DNA of 64,000 nucleotides from Myotis daubentonii (lineage: Eukaryota; Chordata; Mammalia; Chiroptera; Vespertilionidae). Both the position numbers and the translations under genes were made by a program. The notes under the pieces are model-generated. The model saw nothing but the letters and a program-made list of their open reading frames with translations, was not told where the DNA came from and made no database searches. Location: the NCBI RefSeq assembly GCF_963259705.1, contig NC_081844.1, positions 111,368,090 to 111,432,089 on the forward strand, read 5' to 3'. Within the stretch, counting starts at the first letter, position 1. Each line of letters opens with the position of its first letter. Positions 1 through 14,199 of the stretch are shown piece by piece.

Positions 1-1266
<1,266 letters not shown>

Positions 1267-1271
1267 TGAGC

Positions 1272-1611
1272 TGGTCGGGTGGCCCCGGAGAACTGGGCAG
1301 GGTGGGCACGTAGCTGAGGGTGCTCTGGAGAACCGGGTGGGCACGTAGCTGAGGGTGCCCCAGAGAACCAGGCAGGGTGGGCATGTAGCTGAGGGTGCTC
1401 TGGAGAACCGGGTGGGCATGTAGCTGAGGGTGCCCCAGAGAACCGGGTGGGCACGTAGCTGAGGGTGCCCCGGAGAACTGGGCAGGGTGGGCACGTAGCT
1501 GAGGGTGCCCCAGGGAACCAGGCAGGGTGGGCATGTAGCTGAGGGTGCTCTGGAGAACCGGGTGGGCATGTAGCTGAGGGTGCCCCAGAGAACTGGGCAG
1601 GGTGGGCATGC
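1272..1611 (+). repeat. Minisatellite, about 34-39 bp units
   Basis: Tandem array in the PRKAR1B intron with at least eight copies of a unit containing GTAGCTGAGGGTGC. Units alternate between a short form with GAACCGGGTGGGCA and a longer form with GAACTGGGCAGGGTGGGCA. It begins about 170 bp after the exon donor. The reverse-strand reading frames through it (repeated CPPCLV- and HPQL-type peptides) are artefacts of the periodicity. Confidence 0.9.
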
Positions 1612-2013
1612 CCAGGACAGGAATCCCTGCCATCAGAAGGGAGGTGAGCAAGAGGAGGGGTTGCCAGGAGACTGGCCTCTTCTGCCCTCTCCTCCCTGGG
1701 CCTGCCCGTGCCCCTGGGGCTTGGTTGTCTTGCGACGGCCAGCCTGGGTGGGGCAGTTTCCGGCGAGGGGCTGTGGTTGGAGGACGGGGAGCCCTGTGAG
1801 CTCGGCCAGGTGTGAGCCTGGAGGGGGTCCCCTCTCGGGAATGAGGGGCGGGCGTGGCTGGTCTGTCACGATGGGGGGTTCGGCTCGGGGTGGGCCGGGG
1901 GGAGCTGCTCGTTCATGCACGTGGCAAGGCACCCTGAGTGCCCACCATGGCCGCACCAGGAACGGCTCGAGTGCCCCAGGGCGCTGCCCGTGGACATGTG
2001 TCTCCTGTCTTGA

Positions 2014-2052
2014 GCCTGCTCACCTGCTCACCTGCTCACCTGCTCACCTGCT
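2014..2052 (+). repeat. 8-bp repeat CACCTGCT
   Basis: Four perfect copies of CACCTGCT (from 2021) preceded by a partial copy. Each carries the E-box CACCTG. Intronic; probably a simple short tandem repeat. Confidence 0.85.
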
Positions 2053-2328
2053 CTCTCTCTGTCCGTCCTGAGGCCTCCTTCCTCCAGGGGTGGGGTTTCG
2101 GGGCAGTTCCTGTGCCTGGAGGCACCTGGCCCGGGGGTGTGCGAGCCCTGGTTTCCCGCCAGGCTGCCGAGCCCTGCTTGGCTGTGGGATTTTTGTGGCC
2201 GGAGCCTTATATTTAGAGAAGTTCCCAAACCAGCGGGGCAGCTGGCACTTCCTCTGAGTGAATTCTGGTCCCTGGGCACTAAGAATAGCCCGGCTGTGCT
2301 GCAGGCAGGAAAATGACAGTGTGCCCCA

Positions 2329-2367
2329 CAGGGCGTGTCCGCAGGGCGTGTCCGCAGGGCGTGTCCG
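2329..2367 (+). repeat. 13-bp repeat, three perfect copies
   Basis: CAGGGCGTGTCCG is present three times head to tail without mismatch, inside the PRKAR1B intron. Confidence 0.9.
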
Positions 2368-3966
2368 CAGGACCTGCCACTTCGGCCTCAGGTCCTCATG
2401 TGGGCAATTTGATGCTGTGAAATAGTGGGTCCCATGTGTTTGCTCAGCACCGAGCTGGGCAGGAGCTGGGACACGCTGCCGCGGGCACAGGAGCTGGGGA
2501 GGGGCATCGGTGGTGTCGCCAGGGAGGGGGCTGCCTCCCGAAATGTTTGCTCCGATTCTACGTTCCCTAGAGTGTCCCCTGTCTTCCCCCCACAGCTCCC
2601 AGAGGGAGGCCCTGCCAGCTCCTGGCGGGCGTCCGGCACTGGCGGACGCACCCACCGTCTCCTTTCTTTTAAGCTTCAGGACCCTTTGTTCACCTGAATC
2701 TTACGTGGGAGCCGAGTGGTTGGAACTCAGAATTCTGTGGTAGGGGCTGGGGTGTCCTGAGCCAGGACCGGGACCCTCCCGCCTGGCTGGGCCTCTGGCT
2801 CCCAGGCTGTGAAGTGCACGTCCAGCAGGCGCGTGACAAATGCTCCACTTCTCCAGCAGGTGGCTGAGAAGTCCCCTGGTCCCAGGTGGTGGGTCCTGGG
2901 TGAGTGCACCTTAGGGGACTGGAGGGTGCCGGCAGACGCCCTGCAAAGCCACTAGGATCACAGCTGGTCTCCTGGACGCCCGCTCGGAGCGAGCACATGG
3001 CCTGAGTCCCAACCCAGCCTCATCTGCTGTCTTACCACAGAGGAAACTTTCTGAAGCTGGGGGTGGGGGGGGGTGAGGTGGAGGGGAGCATCCCATCAGC
3101 CTTTGGGGTGGGTCTCCTTCCCCGAGGGTTTCGGGCCGCCCTCCGCTGTCATTCTGCGCGGGAGACGGATGGGCCTTCGCACTGAGCTTTTGAGTCGGGG
3201 CCCCGGGCGGACCTGCATTCCACCAGCGGGCGGACCTGCCGGGGTCAGTGTGAGTTAAAATTGTTGTTCCAAAGAAATGCCTTTGTCGTGACCGGCGGGA
3301 CCGGGGTGGCCGGGCTGGGTGGCCGGCTGGGTCTCCCTTCCTCTGGCGGAGAGAGGCCAGAGGGCGGGCGGTCGTCCGTGGAACGGGGCAAGCATGTGGG
3401 TGCAGGGCGGGCGCGTGCCTGCCCCTCTGGGGGAGAAGTTTCCAGAACAGTGTGCAGCTCTGTGGTGTGGCATCGATTCTGTGTCCACCTTGGCCCCACC
3501 ACTTAGCAGCCGTGTAGACGAGCAGGTTGGGACCCCTCCCTGAGCCTCCACACCCGGCAAGGCCTGAGGGGCAGGGAAGCCACTGACCCGGGAGGACCTG
3601 TGTCCGGCAGCCACGGGAAGGCTCCCTGTGCTTCCTCTGTCCACTCCCCCCGGCCGGCCCGTGTGTGGGTCTCTAACACCGTCAGGCGGCGGGCATGTTG
3701 TCCGAGGGCCGACCCTGCCGCTCCGCGGGAAGCAGGCTGAGGTGGAGATGCCATCGGCAGGGCGCTGGCAGCAAGGCAGGGAGGGGGAGCCCAGATCAGA
3801 GTAGACACAGAGGAGGTGGTGCCGGGCCACCCTCCTGATGGAGAAACTGAGGCCCAGAAAGGCTAGACGGGTCTAGGAGTGAGGGGTCATGGGCAGTCTG
3901 GGGTTGGAGGTAGAGTGTGCTGACCCTCCCATAGTCCTCCTTCCCTGTACTCATTGAAGAGTGCAA

Positions 3967-5242
3967 TACTACTACCACCACCACCACCATCACCATCTTT
4001 TTTATCACCATCATCTTCATCACCATCATCACCACCATCACCACCACCACCACCACCACCATCACCACCATCACCATCAACATCATTTTTATCACTATCA
4101 CCACCATCACCATCACCACCACCATCTTCATCACCATCATCACCACCACCATCACCATAATTTTTATCACTATCACCATCACCATCACCACCATCACCAC
4201 CACCACCACCACCATCTTCATCACCATCATCACCACCACCATCACCATAATTTTTATCACCATCACCATCACCATCACCATCACCATCACCACCACCACT
4301 ATCTTCATCACCATCACCACCACCTTCATCACCATCACCACCACCATCTTCATCACCATCACCATCACCACCACCATCACCATCACCACCACCATCTTCA
4401 TCACCATCACCACCATCACCATCATCACCACCACCATCACCACCATCACCACCACCATCACCACCATCACCACCATCACTATCACCACCATCACCATCAC
4501 CACCATCTTCATCACCATCACCATCACCACCACCATCTTCATCACCATCACCACCATCTTCATCACCATCACCATCACCACCACCATCTTCATCACCATA
4601 TCACCACCATCACCACCATCACCATCACCACCATCACCATCATCACCACCACCATCACCACCATCACCACCATCACCACCATCACCATCACCACCATCAC
4701 CATCACCACCACCACCATCACCACCATCACCATCACCACCACCACTACCATCACCATCACCACCACCACCACCACCACCACCACCACCACCATCACCACC
4801 ACCATCACCACCACCATCACCGCCATCACCACCATCACCACCATCACCACCACCATCACCACCACCATCTTCATCACCATCACCATCACCACCACCACCA
4901 CCACCACCATCACCATCACCACCACCATCACCATCACCATCACCACCACCATCTTCATCACCATCACCATCACCACCACCATCTTCATCACCATCACCAC
5001 CATCACCACCACCACCACCATCTTCATCACCATCACCATCACCACCACCATCTTCATCACCATCACCATCACCACCACCATCTTCATCACCATTACCACC
5101 ATCACCATCATCACCACCACCACCACCACCACCACCACCACCACCACCATCACCCACCATCACCACCATCACCACCACCACCATCACCATCACCACCATC
5201 ACCATCACCATCACCATCACCATCATCACCACCATCACCACT
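3967..5242 (+). repeat. 1.28-kb CAC/CAT trinucleotide-type array
   Basis: Nearly continuous CAC and CAT triplets with occasional TTT and TCTTCA interruptions. The + strand holds one G (4822) across about 1.28 kb. A higher-order block, CACCACCATCTTCATCACC, recurs many times. One forward frame reads almost pure His, then shifts to Thr/Ile after an ATATC interruption near 4597, and returns to His near 5150. The reverse frames read Val/Met or Gly/Asp. These are repeat artefacts, not genes. The array lies in the 5.6-kb PRKAR1B intron. Confidence 0.97.
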
Positions 5243-6735
5243 GTAGGAAACAGGTGTTGAGAGTCTGTCCTTCACCGCGGTCAGTGAGGGTGTTTATAAC
5301 CGCATGTCACTGAGGCTCAGGACCCAGTGGAACCCCAGCCCACCTTGCCCGGCGGACAAGTGCCCTCTCTCAGGCAGGCTGCCTGAGTGTCCTCTGTGCT
5401 GGGGGCATCCTTAGGCCTGTGCCTGTCGTAGGTGCAGTCTCCTCCTGCAGGAGGGGCTCCTGGGTTTCTGGATGTTGAGGGGCACGCGGGGGACATGTGG
5501 GAGGCCTGGGCTAGCCACTCTGTGCCCAGCAGCATGAGTCCGAGGGAGAGGCCAGCCGTGCCCTGGAGTCCACAGGGGCGTCTGTGGGAAACCCCGTTCC
5601 TGGGACAGCATTCCTGCCCGCACTCCTGCTGTTGCATTTTTGTCATAGTTGCCTGGGGACAGGCAGTTCGTGCACGTGGCCGTCCCCTGATTCTCTCCCT
5701 CCTCCACCTCTCCCTGCCTCCAGGCAGGAGGCTGGGGCAGGGGTCTGCTGCCCCCCCCCGCCACCCCCCAGCTGTGCGTCTGGCCCCGCAGCCAGGGGGC
5801 CGGGACAGAGGAGCTGGGGGCCGCGTCTGCTCGCTGCTCACAGCTCGTTCCCACCGGCTGCTTCCCTCTCCCTCCCGCCCCACAGCGGTGCCCCGTGCTC
5901 CCATGTGAGGAAGGTGACGGGCCCTGGTGGAGGAGACACCACTGGTGGACCTGCCTCGGAGCTGAGAGCATCAGCCTGGGTCTGGGAGAGGGCGCAGCTG
6001 GTGGCCCGCGGGGCCCTCTTTGGGCTGGGCAGTCCGGGGTGTGATGGGGTGGAGGCTCCTTTCCGGTGGCTCACCCATGGGTGCCGGTGGTGGGTCCCCG
6101 ACAGCGTAGCTCCAATGCGGGCCTCCCCACGGCGGAGCCGTCGAGGCCAGAGTGGCTTCGGAAGTCTAGCTGTCACCCCTTCATGTGCTCTCGGGTCACC
6201 AGCCAGCCCTGTTTCCCGAAGATTGTGAGCCCCAGGAGGCGGGGGTCAGGGGTCAGGGCCTGGCTGCCACGCCGCGTGTGACAAACACTCATGTGGCCTA
6301 ACCACGGGGTGGCTGCTCACGCTGAGGCTGTCTGTGGGCGGGGTCGGCTCCCTCAGCTTGCACCTCGTTCACGAAGGCCCAGGTGCTGCCGCAGCTCCGG
6401 CCACGGCCTCCACGTCCTGCCAGCAGCAGGAAGGGGGAGGGCCTTCTCGTTAAGGACGTGCTCGGGTTGCCCGCCAGGGCCATTCACACCCGGCGGCCAG
6501 GACGTGGTCCTGGGGATGTGGTTGGCGGCCCTGCAGGGGCTGGTGGGACAATTTTCTATCTTGGCGATGAGGTGCTGGGCATTGGAAATGGTGGCCGCTC
6601 CCTCGACTCCCATCGGAGGGTCTTTGGGGGTGCGAGGGCTCGAAGGGGGTCTTCTGAAGAGCCGGGGTCGCTCGGGGACATGTGGCCGTGTCGGGGATCC
6701 GGCCACAAAGCCCCCCTCTGTTCCCTCTCCCACAG
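5243..6735 (+). other. PRKAR1B: PRKAR1B intron remainder
   Basis: GC-rich intronic DNA between the CAC/CAT array and the next exon. No exon, recognisable transposon or RNA gene seen. It ends in a normal acceptor, CCTCTCCCACAG. Confidence 0.6.
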
Positions 6736-6796
6736 GGCAGCACGCTGCGGAAGCGCAAGATGTATGAGGAGTTCCTCAGCAAGGTCTCCATCCTCG
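6736..6796 (+). CDS. PRKAR1B: PRKAR1B exon: linker between cAMP domains A and B
   Basis: Exon of 61 bp, phase 0 in and one base over at the end, between CCACAG and donor GTCAGT. It encodes GSTLRKRKMYEEFLSKVSIL plus the first base of a Glu codon. This is the helical segment joining the two cyclic-nucleotide-binding domains, which bends on cAMP binding (family knowledge). The residue string is the one shared by vertebrate RI subunits. The donor GTCAGT is a slightly weaker match than the usual GTGAGT seen at the neighbouring exons. Confidence 0.96.
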
Positions 6797-6884
6797 GTCA
6801 GTCCAGCCCCCATCCGGCGGCGGCTTCCATGGTCTGGGTGCTGGGCAAGGCGGGCGCACACGTCTCCGCCACATGAGCATGCTC

Positions 6885-6995
6885 ACAGATGTGCGCCTGT
6901 GCACAGCACGAGTATGCGCGCACACCTGCACACATGCATATGCACACACCTGCATGTGCGCACACACATGAACACATGGACACACGTGTGAGCAC
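6885..6995 (+). repeat. Alternating purine-pyrimidine CA/TG-rich tract
   Basis: Degenerate CACA/TGTG/GCGC sequence just after the donor of the 61-bp exon. Alternating purine-pyrimidine DNA of this kind can adopt Z-form. No coding content. Confidence 0.7.
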
Positions 6996-7125
6996 ACTGC
7001 TGTTGGTCAGAACCAAGCCATCTCTGTCTGCAGGCGTGTTTGCTGGTCTGTCTGTCCCTCCACGGTCAGTGCCATTGTCTTCAGCTCATCCTACAACTCT
7101 GAGCATCAATGCCAACAGCTCCCGG

Positions 7126-7244
7126 CACCCCCCTGACCCAGGACACCTCCTGACCCAGGGCACCCCCTGACCCAGGGTACCCCCTGACCCAGGGCACCCC
7201 CTGACCCAGGGCACCCCCGACTCAGGGCACCCCCTGACCCAGGG
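7126..7244 (+). repeat. 17-bp minisatellite (CACCCCCTGACCCAGGG)
   Basis: About seven copies of a CACCCCCTGACCCAGGG-like unit with point differences, inside a 1.2-kb PRKAR1B intron. Copies abut, with no spacers. Confidence 0.9.
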
Positions 7245-7781
7245 CTGGTTGAAAGGGTGGCCTTTGCACGTGTCGCACTGACAGGAGTTCTGAAGCGGAG
7301 AGAGCGGGCCCCTAACCCAGATCTAAAATAGAGGCTTTGCATCGTATTTTTAGCCGCTGACCCACATCCGTGCGCCTGTAAGCCCAGGCCGGGAAGTTTC
7401 TTTTGCCAAAAACCGTTAATCAGGCGATGGCATCTCCTTTAAAGGGAGCCCGTGGGGTTTTCCTTCCTGAGGGTCAGAGGGGATCACGCGGGGGGGCGGG
7501 GGGGGACAGGTGCACCCGGCCTGCAAGCCTTGAAGGCACGCGTGGCTTTGCACCAGGTGCTTTGCCCTGAAGTGTGGCCGCGCCCTGGGCCTCAGTGTGG
7601 CCACGTAAACCGCCGCGTCCTCTGCGCACTGGCGCACGCTGTCCGAGCAGCGGGCATCGCTCGGTCCTGTCAAACCCAGCAGCCCTCACGTGAGCCGTGG
7701 TTCTGCTTGCAAAGTGCAGCAGCTCTGTTCGTCCGGAGACCGGAGAGTATTTAACACTCATGAGCTTCGACTGGGGGATGG

Positions 7782-7811
7782 GGCGTGTGGCGTGTGGCGT
7801 GTGGCGTGTGC
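7782..7811 (+). repeat. 7-bp repeat GCGTGTG
   Basis: Four head-to-tail copies of GCGTGTG in the PRKAR1B intron. Confidence 0.85.
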
Positions 7812-7944
7812 TGGAGCAGCACATCTGAGCCACGTCCCGCGAGACCGGTCTGTGCATCCGGCCCCCGGCCCCTCTTCCTCCGGTTCCCTCGCACAGATCT
7901 CACCGTGGGCTGGGGGCAGGGTGTCAGAGGTGACATTGGGGTGA

Positions 7945-9643
<1,699 letters not shown>

Positions 9644-10100
9644 GTGTTTTCTTTTAATGTTTTTATGGATTTCAGAAAGGAAGGGAGGGGGAGAGAGAGA
9701 AACATCAGTGATGAGCCCTCGCCAGTTTGGCTCCGTGGACAGAGCGTCAGCCTGCAGACCAAAGGGTCCCAGGTTCGAGTCCGGTCAAGGGCACGGACCT
9801 GAATTGCAGGCTCCTCCTGGCCCAGGCCCCGGTCGGGTGCAGGAGGCAACCAGTCGATGTGTTTCTCTCTGTCTTTCCCTCTCTCTTCCATTCTCTCTTA
9901 AAAAAAAAAAAGATCAGTGGAAAAACATCCTCGGGTGAGGATTAACAAAAACACAAAAATGATGAGAGAATCATGGACCGGCCGCCTCCTGCACGCCCCA
10001 CACTGGGCCCTGACCCAGGCCTGTGCCCTGACCAGGAACCGAACTGTGACCTCCTGGTCCATAGGTTGATGCTCAGCCCCTGAGCCACGCCGGCGGGCTG
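9644..10100 (-). mobile_element. VES-type tRNA-derived SINE (minus), interrupted by a second SINE
   Basis: Antisense SINE. It starts with the A/T-rich tail and GAGAGAGAAACATCAGTGATGAG, and resumes at 9967 with AGAATCATGGACCGGCCGCC. It ends in the antisense pol III region (GAACTGTGACCTCCTGGTCC and GATGCTCAGCCCCTGAGCCA). The tRNA-like head and body match vespertilionid VES SINEs known to me. It is split by the plus-strand copy at 9716-9959. Confidence 0.85.
9716..9959 (+). mobile_element. VES-type SINE (plus) nested in the minus-strand SINE
   Basis: The tRNA-like head has A-box-like sequence (TGGCTCCGTGGACAGAGCG) and a B-box-like GGTTCGAGTCC. The CT-rich tail ends in oligo-A near 9900. The 7-bp sequence TGATGAG lies immediately before (9709-9715) and after (9960-9966) the element, a target-site duplication that fixes its borders. 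It is therefore younger than the surrounding element. Confidence 0.88.
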
Positions 10101-11574
10101 CGTGTGCGTGGCTGGGTGCCCTGAGGCCTGGAAGGAGGCACCTGTGGGGTTTGGGAAGGCTCTGCAGAGGGCACTGCTTGTCCCCTCCCAGTGCAGCCCA
10201 GGCTGGAGGGGCAGAGGGCCGGGCGGGCACCGTCCTCACCCAGGAGACCGGCCGGGGACCCTCGGACACAGGCCCCGCGTTGCCCTGCAGACTGTGGTGT
10301 CGGCCTTGCAGGGAGGGCGCCCGTCGCCGTCTCTGACCTCCCGCCCCGGCGGCGGCCATGAGAGGGACCTTGGACAGACGCCCCTCCGGTGTCGGCCTGG
10401 CATTTCCCACGGAGAGAAGGAGGGTTCTGGGGTGGGGGCTCCTTCAGCCTTTGCTCGTAGACGCCTGCCCACACCGGCGTGGCTGAGGGCGGTGCGGGGC
10501 TCGCGGCATTCCCAGGGGATCCTCGCGGGAAAGTGGCGCCCAATCCCCTGAATCTGGGCTTGGGTTCTCCCACGGGTGGTGGGACAGGGCAGCGATGGCT
10601 GGGAGGTGCGGCTGGTCACCCTCCCAGGCCCTCCCTGTCCGCGGAGCCCACAGGAAGAGGCTCATCTCCAGCCGCCGGTCACGCACCCTCACCGTGGACG
10701 TGGACGTCCAGCCAGTGAGTCTCGGGGAGCAGCCCTGTTAGCACCTGTGGCCGCAGAGATCCAGGTGGGACCCGCTGGCCGGCGGGGCCAGCCCAGGACC
10801 CCCTCGCCTCCCAGCGTGGTGGCCCCAAAACACTGCGAGGTGGGCAGAAGGCAGCGGCGGCCGAGAGGCGGGCCCTCACGGCCCTGCCCTCGTGTGCCCT
10901 GTGCTCACGGCCCGCCTGGCCCAGGGGCGCGCTGTCTCCGCCCGCACACGGGGTTTTTCATCATTCGAATGACTAAGTTGCCAATATTTAAAAATCAGGA
11001 TATTTCACCTAAAAACCTGCATCTCTGCTCTTGGTGCCTGGCCCCTTGGACGGCCTGGCCACAGCCGGGAGCGGGGCCTGAGGGGTGGCGGCCCTGGTGC
11101 GGACGCTGCCGTCCCCCATCCCCACCCGGCCCGGTGGCCTGGCCGTAGGCTCTACGGCCTCAGAGTCGCTGGTCTGGAAGTGGAGGGACAGCCACTGGCC
11201 AGCGCAGACAATTGTCCATTATTCTCTGTGGCCCGGCCTCCTCCCAGCTGGTCCAAGGCCACGGAGGAAGCATCGCGGAGATGCGTGTGAGAGGCGTGGA
11301 CAGCGAGAGGTCCTCACCGACGCTCAGGGCGAGGAGGGCGTCCCCACCCTAGGAGTGTGGTCGACCGCGATAACGGGCCCTGAGCTCAGATGTGCCAGGC
11401 GTTGTCTGGACTCACCCCCGTCCGGGGACCTGGCTGGGCCGTGAGGGAGGCTGGGCAGGAGGGCTGGTCTTTTGCCCAAGGACACACACGGCCCCAGGGC
11501 CAGGCCCACGGCCAGCTCCTCTCACTCCCACACCCCGGAGGCTGTGCGCCTGCACTCTTTGCTGGGCAGTTCCT
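10101..11574 (+). other. PRKAR1B: PRKAR1B intron with an AT-rich repeat-like patch
   Basis: Mostly GC-rich intron. Around 10960-11030 an AT-rich patch (GAATGACTAAGTTGCCAATA and following) looks like a degraded interspersed repeat, but I cannot assign a family. No exon seen. Confidence 0.45.
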
Positions 11575-13092
11575 GTGCGTGTGCGACCGTGTGACCGTGT
11601 GACTGCGTGCACATGTGACTGTGCACATTTGACTCTGCGTGTGTGCATGTGTGGCTGTGCGTGTGTGACCTTGTGCGTGTGTGACTGTGTGCTTGTGTGG
11701 CTGTGCACATTTGACTGTGCGTGTGTGCATGTGTGGCTGTGCGTGTGTGACCTTGTGCATGTGTGGCTGTGTGCATGTGTGGCTGTGCGTGTGTGACCTT
11801 GTGCATGTGTGGCTGTGTGTGTGTGGCTGTGTGCATGTGTGGCTGTGTGCGTGTGGCTGTGCGTGTGTGACCTTGTGCATGTGTGGCTGTGCGTGTGTGG
11901 CTGTGTGCATGTGTGGCTGTGTGTGTGTGGCTGTGTGCATGTGTGGCTGTGTGCGTGTGGCTGTGCGTGTGTGACCTTGTGCATGTGTGGCTGTGCGTGT
12001 GTGACCTTGTGCATGTGTGGCTGTGCGTGTGTGGCTGTGTGCATGTGTGGCTGTGTGTGTGTGGCTGTGCGTGTGTGATCTTGTGCATGTGTGGCCGTGT
12101 GCGTGTGGCTGTGTGTGTGTGGCTGTGCGTGTGTGACCTTGCGCGTGTGTGGCTGTGCGTGTGAGGCTGTGTGCATGTGTGGCTGTGTGCGTGTGGCTGT
12201 GTGCGTGTGGCTGTGCGTGTGTGACCTTGTGCATGTGTGGCTGTGTGTGTGTGGCTGTGTGCATGTGTGGCTGTGTGCGTGTGGCTGTGCGTGTGTGGCT
12301 GTGTGCATGTGTGGCTGTGTGCGTGTGGCTGTGTGCATGTGTGGCTGTGTGCGTGTGGCTGTGCGTGTGTGACCTTGTGCATGTGTGGCTGTGCGTGTGT
12401 GACCTTGTGCATGTGTGGCTATGTGTGTGTGGCTGTGTGCATGTGTGGCTGTGTGCGTGTGGCTGTGCGCGTGTGGCTGTGTGCATGTGTGGCTGTGTGC
12501 GTGTGGCTGTGTGCATGTGTGGCTGTGTGCGTGTGGCTGTGCGTGTGTGACCTTGTGCATGTGTGGCTGTGCGTGTGTGACCTTGTGCATGTGTGGCTGT
12601 GCGTGTGTGACCTTGTGCATGTGTGGCTGTGCGTGTGTGGCTGTGTGCATGTGTGGCTGTGTGTGTGTGGCTGTGCGTGTGTGATCTTGTGCATGTGTGG
12701 CCGTGTGCGTGTGGCTGTGTGTGTGTGGCTGTGCGTGTGTGACCTTGTGCATGTGTGGCTGTGTGTGTGTGACCTTATGCATGTGTGGCTGTGCGTGTGT
12801 GACCTTGTGCATGTGTGGCTGTGCGTGTGTGGCTGTGTGCATGTGTGGCTGTGGTGTGTGGCTGTGCGTGTGTGACTGCGTGTGTGACCTTGTGCATGTG
12901 TGGCTGTGGTGTGTGGCTGTGGTGTGTGGCTGTGCGTGTGTGACTGCGTGTGTGACCGTGTGCATGTGTGGCTGTGCGTGTGTGACCTTGTGCATGTGTG
13001 GCTGTGCGTGTGTGGCTGTGTGTGTGTGGCTGTGTGCATGTGTGGCTGTGCGTGTGTGACTGCGTGTGTGACCGTGTGCATGTGTGTGTGCA
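11575..13092 (+). repeat. 1.5-kb TG-rich minisatellite with 30-bp unit
   Basis: Array built from variants of GTGTGTGACCTTGTGCAT and GTGTGGCTGTGC modules. At 12541-12630 three perfect 30-bp copies run in succession. Reverse-strand frames read long HTHSHTHTAT-like peptides and forward frames read VWLCACVAV-like peptides; these are artefacts. By hand count about 17 modules contain TGACCTTG, which on the minus strand is CAAGGTCA. Confidence 0.95.
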
Positions 13093-14199
13093 TCTCGAGC
13101 TTCTCGTCCTAGCGCGGGGTCCACACTGCTGCCGCCTCCCGTGCTCCCACATCCCTCCCCCTCCCCCTCCTCTGGCGGACGGTGGAGAGCTGGCTGCTGC
13201 TGGCTCTGGGCCGGGCGTTGCTGCTGCTTGTCCATTAAAGGCCGTCAGAGTCGTTTTCATGCCGACGTTGAGATACTCCTGGTGCCAAGGCCACGTGGTC
13301 ATGGGCGGCTGATGCTCAGAGACCCACCGGCCCCCGCCATGCGGGGCACTGACCAGCCGCCTCTCCAGCTCCTGTGCTGCCGGCACAGAACCATCGCCAG
13401 GAACGGCCCCGAGGGCGACCCCTGAGGGCGACCCAGCGATGGTGACGCCCTGGCCTGGGCACAGGCTCGGGCTCTGCAGGCGAGTCTGCCACGGGGACAG
13501 AGTGCCTGTGTGGGGGGCCCATTCCTGTCCACAGTGTATCGCACAGGCCTGCGGACTGTCACCCAGCCCTCTCGGAAGGTATCGTGTTCACAGCCTTGTG
13601 ACGTGTTTGAAGTGGTCTCCGTGGCAACTTGGATTTTTTCCCCCTTTTCCGCTGTGATCAACCAAATTTGGTGTCACAGCGGGACCTGGGGCTCTCGGGG
13701 ATCAGACACTCTCAGACTGAAACGCAGCTCTGTAGACTCTGCAGCCTCGGCTGCAGCTTCCCCCGTGGCCACACGGTCCCGTGTCCACCCCCAGACGCTG
13801 GGGTCGGCCCGGCCGCAGCCCCGGTCTCTGCCGGAGCTGCCATGGACGGGTTGGCGAGCGGCTCTCGAGGCTGCCCGCCCCGTGGGGCTGCCGCCTGTGG
13901 TTCGGGAGGCACCGGGCACGGCCGTGTTGCCGGCTGGTGATCCTGCAGGAGGGAGAGCGCCACAGGCCCGGGACGACGTGACGGCGCCTCTATTCCGTCA
14001 GCAGACTCTGCAGACTCTGGTTCCTCCTCCGACCGCGTCAGCCTCCGCCTTTCACTGCAGGTTCCGTGGAGAGAAGCCATCGTGAGTTCCTACGCGATTG
14101 TTTGAAGCCTCGTTTTTATGAGGAAAAAAAGGCTTTGCAGAAAGCGTTCAGGGGCGGGGCCACTCTGGTCGGAGCTGTTTTCTTTAACAGGCTCACGCC
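13093..14199 (+). other. PRKAR1B: PRKAR1B intron, no feature recognised
   Basis: Intronic sequence between the TG minisatellite and the next SINE. No exon or identified repeat. Confidence 0.5.

Noticed and set aside
3796..5313. Long open frames (His-rich forward, Val/Met- or Gly/Asp-rich reverse) across the CAC/CAT array
   Set aside because: They exist in nearly every frame because the repeat lacks stop codons; no start context, no domain, and they lie within an intron of PRKAR1B.
7126..7244. Possible CRISPR or satellite array with 17-bp units
   Set aside because: No spacers; a simple minisatellite in a mammalian intron.
11386..13386. 607-residue and similar reverse-strand frames reading HTHSHTHTAT repeats, and forward Cys/Val/Trp-rich frames
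   Set aside because: Translations of a TG minisatellite; periodic peptide follows the 30-bp unit exactly.
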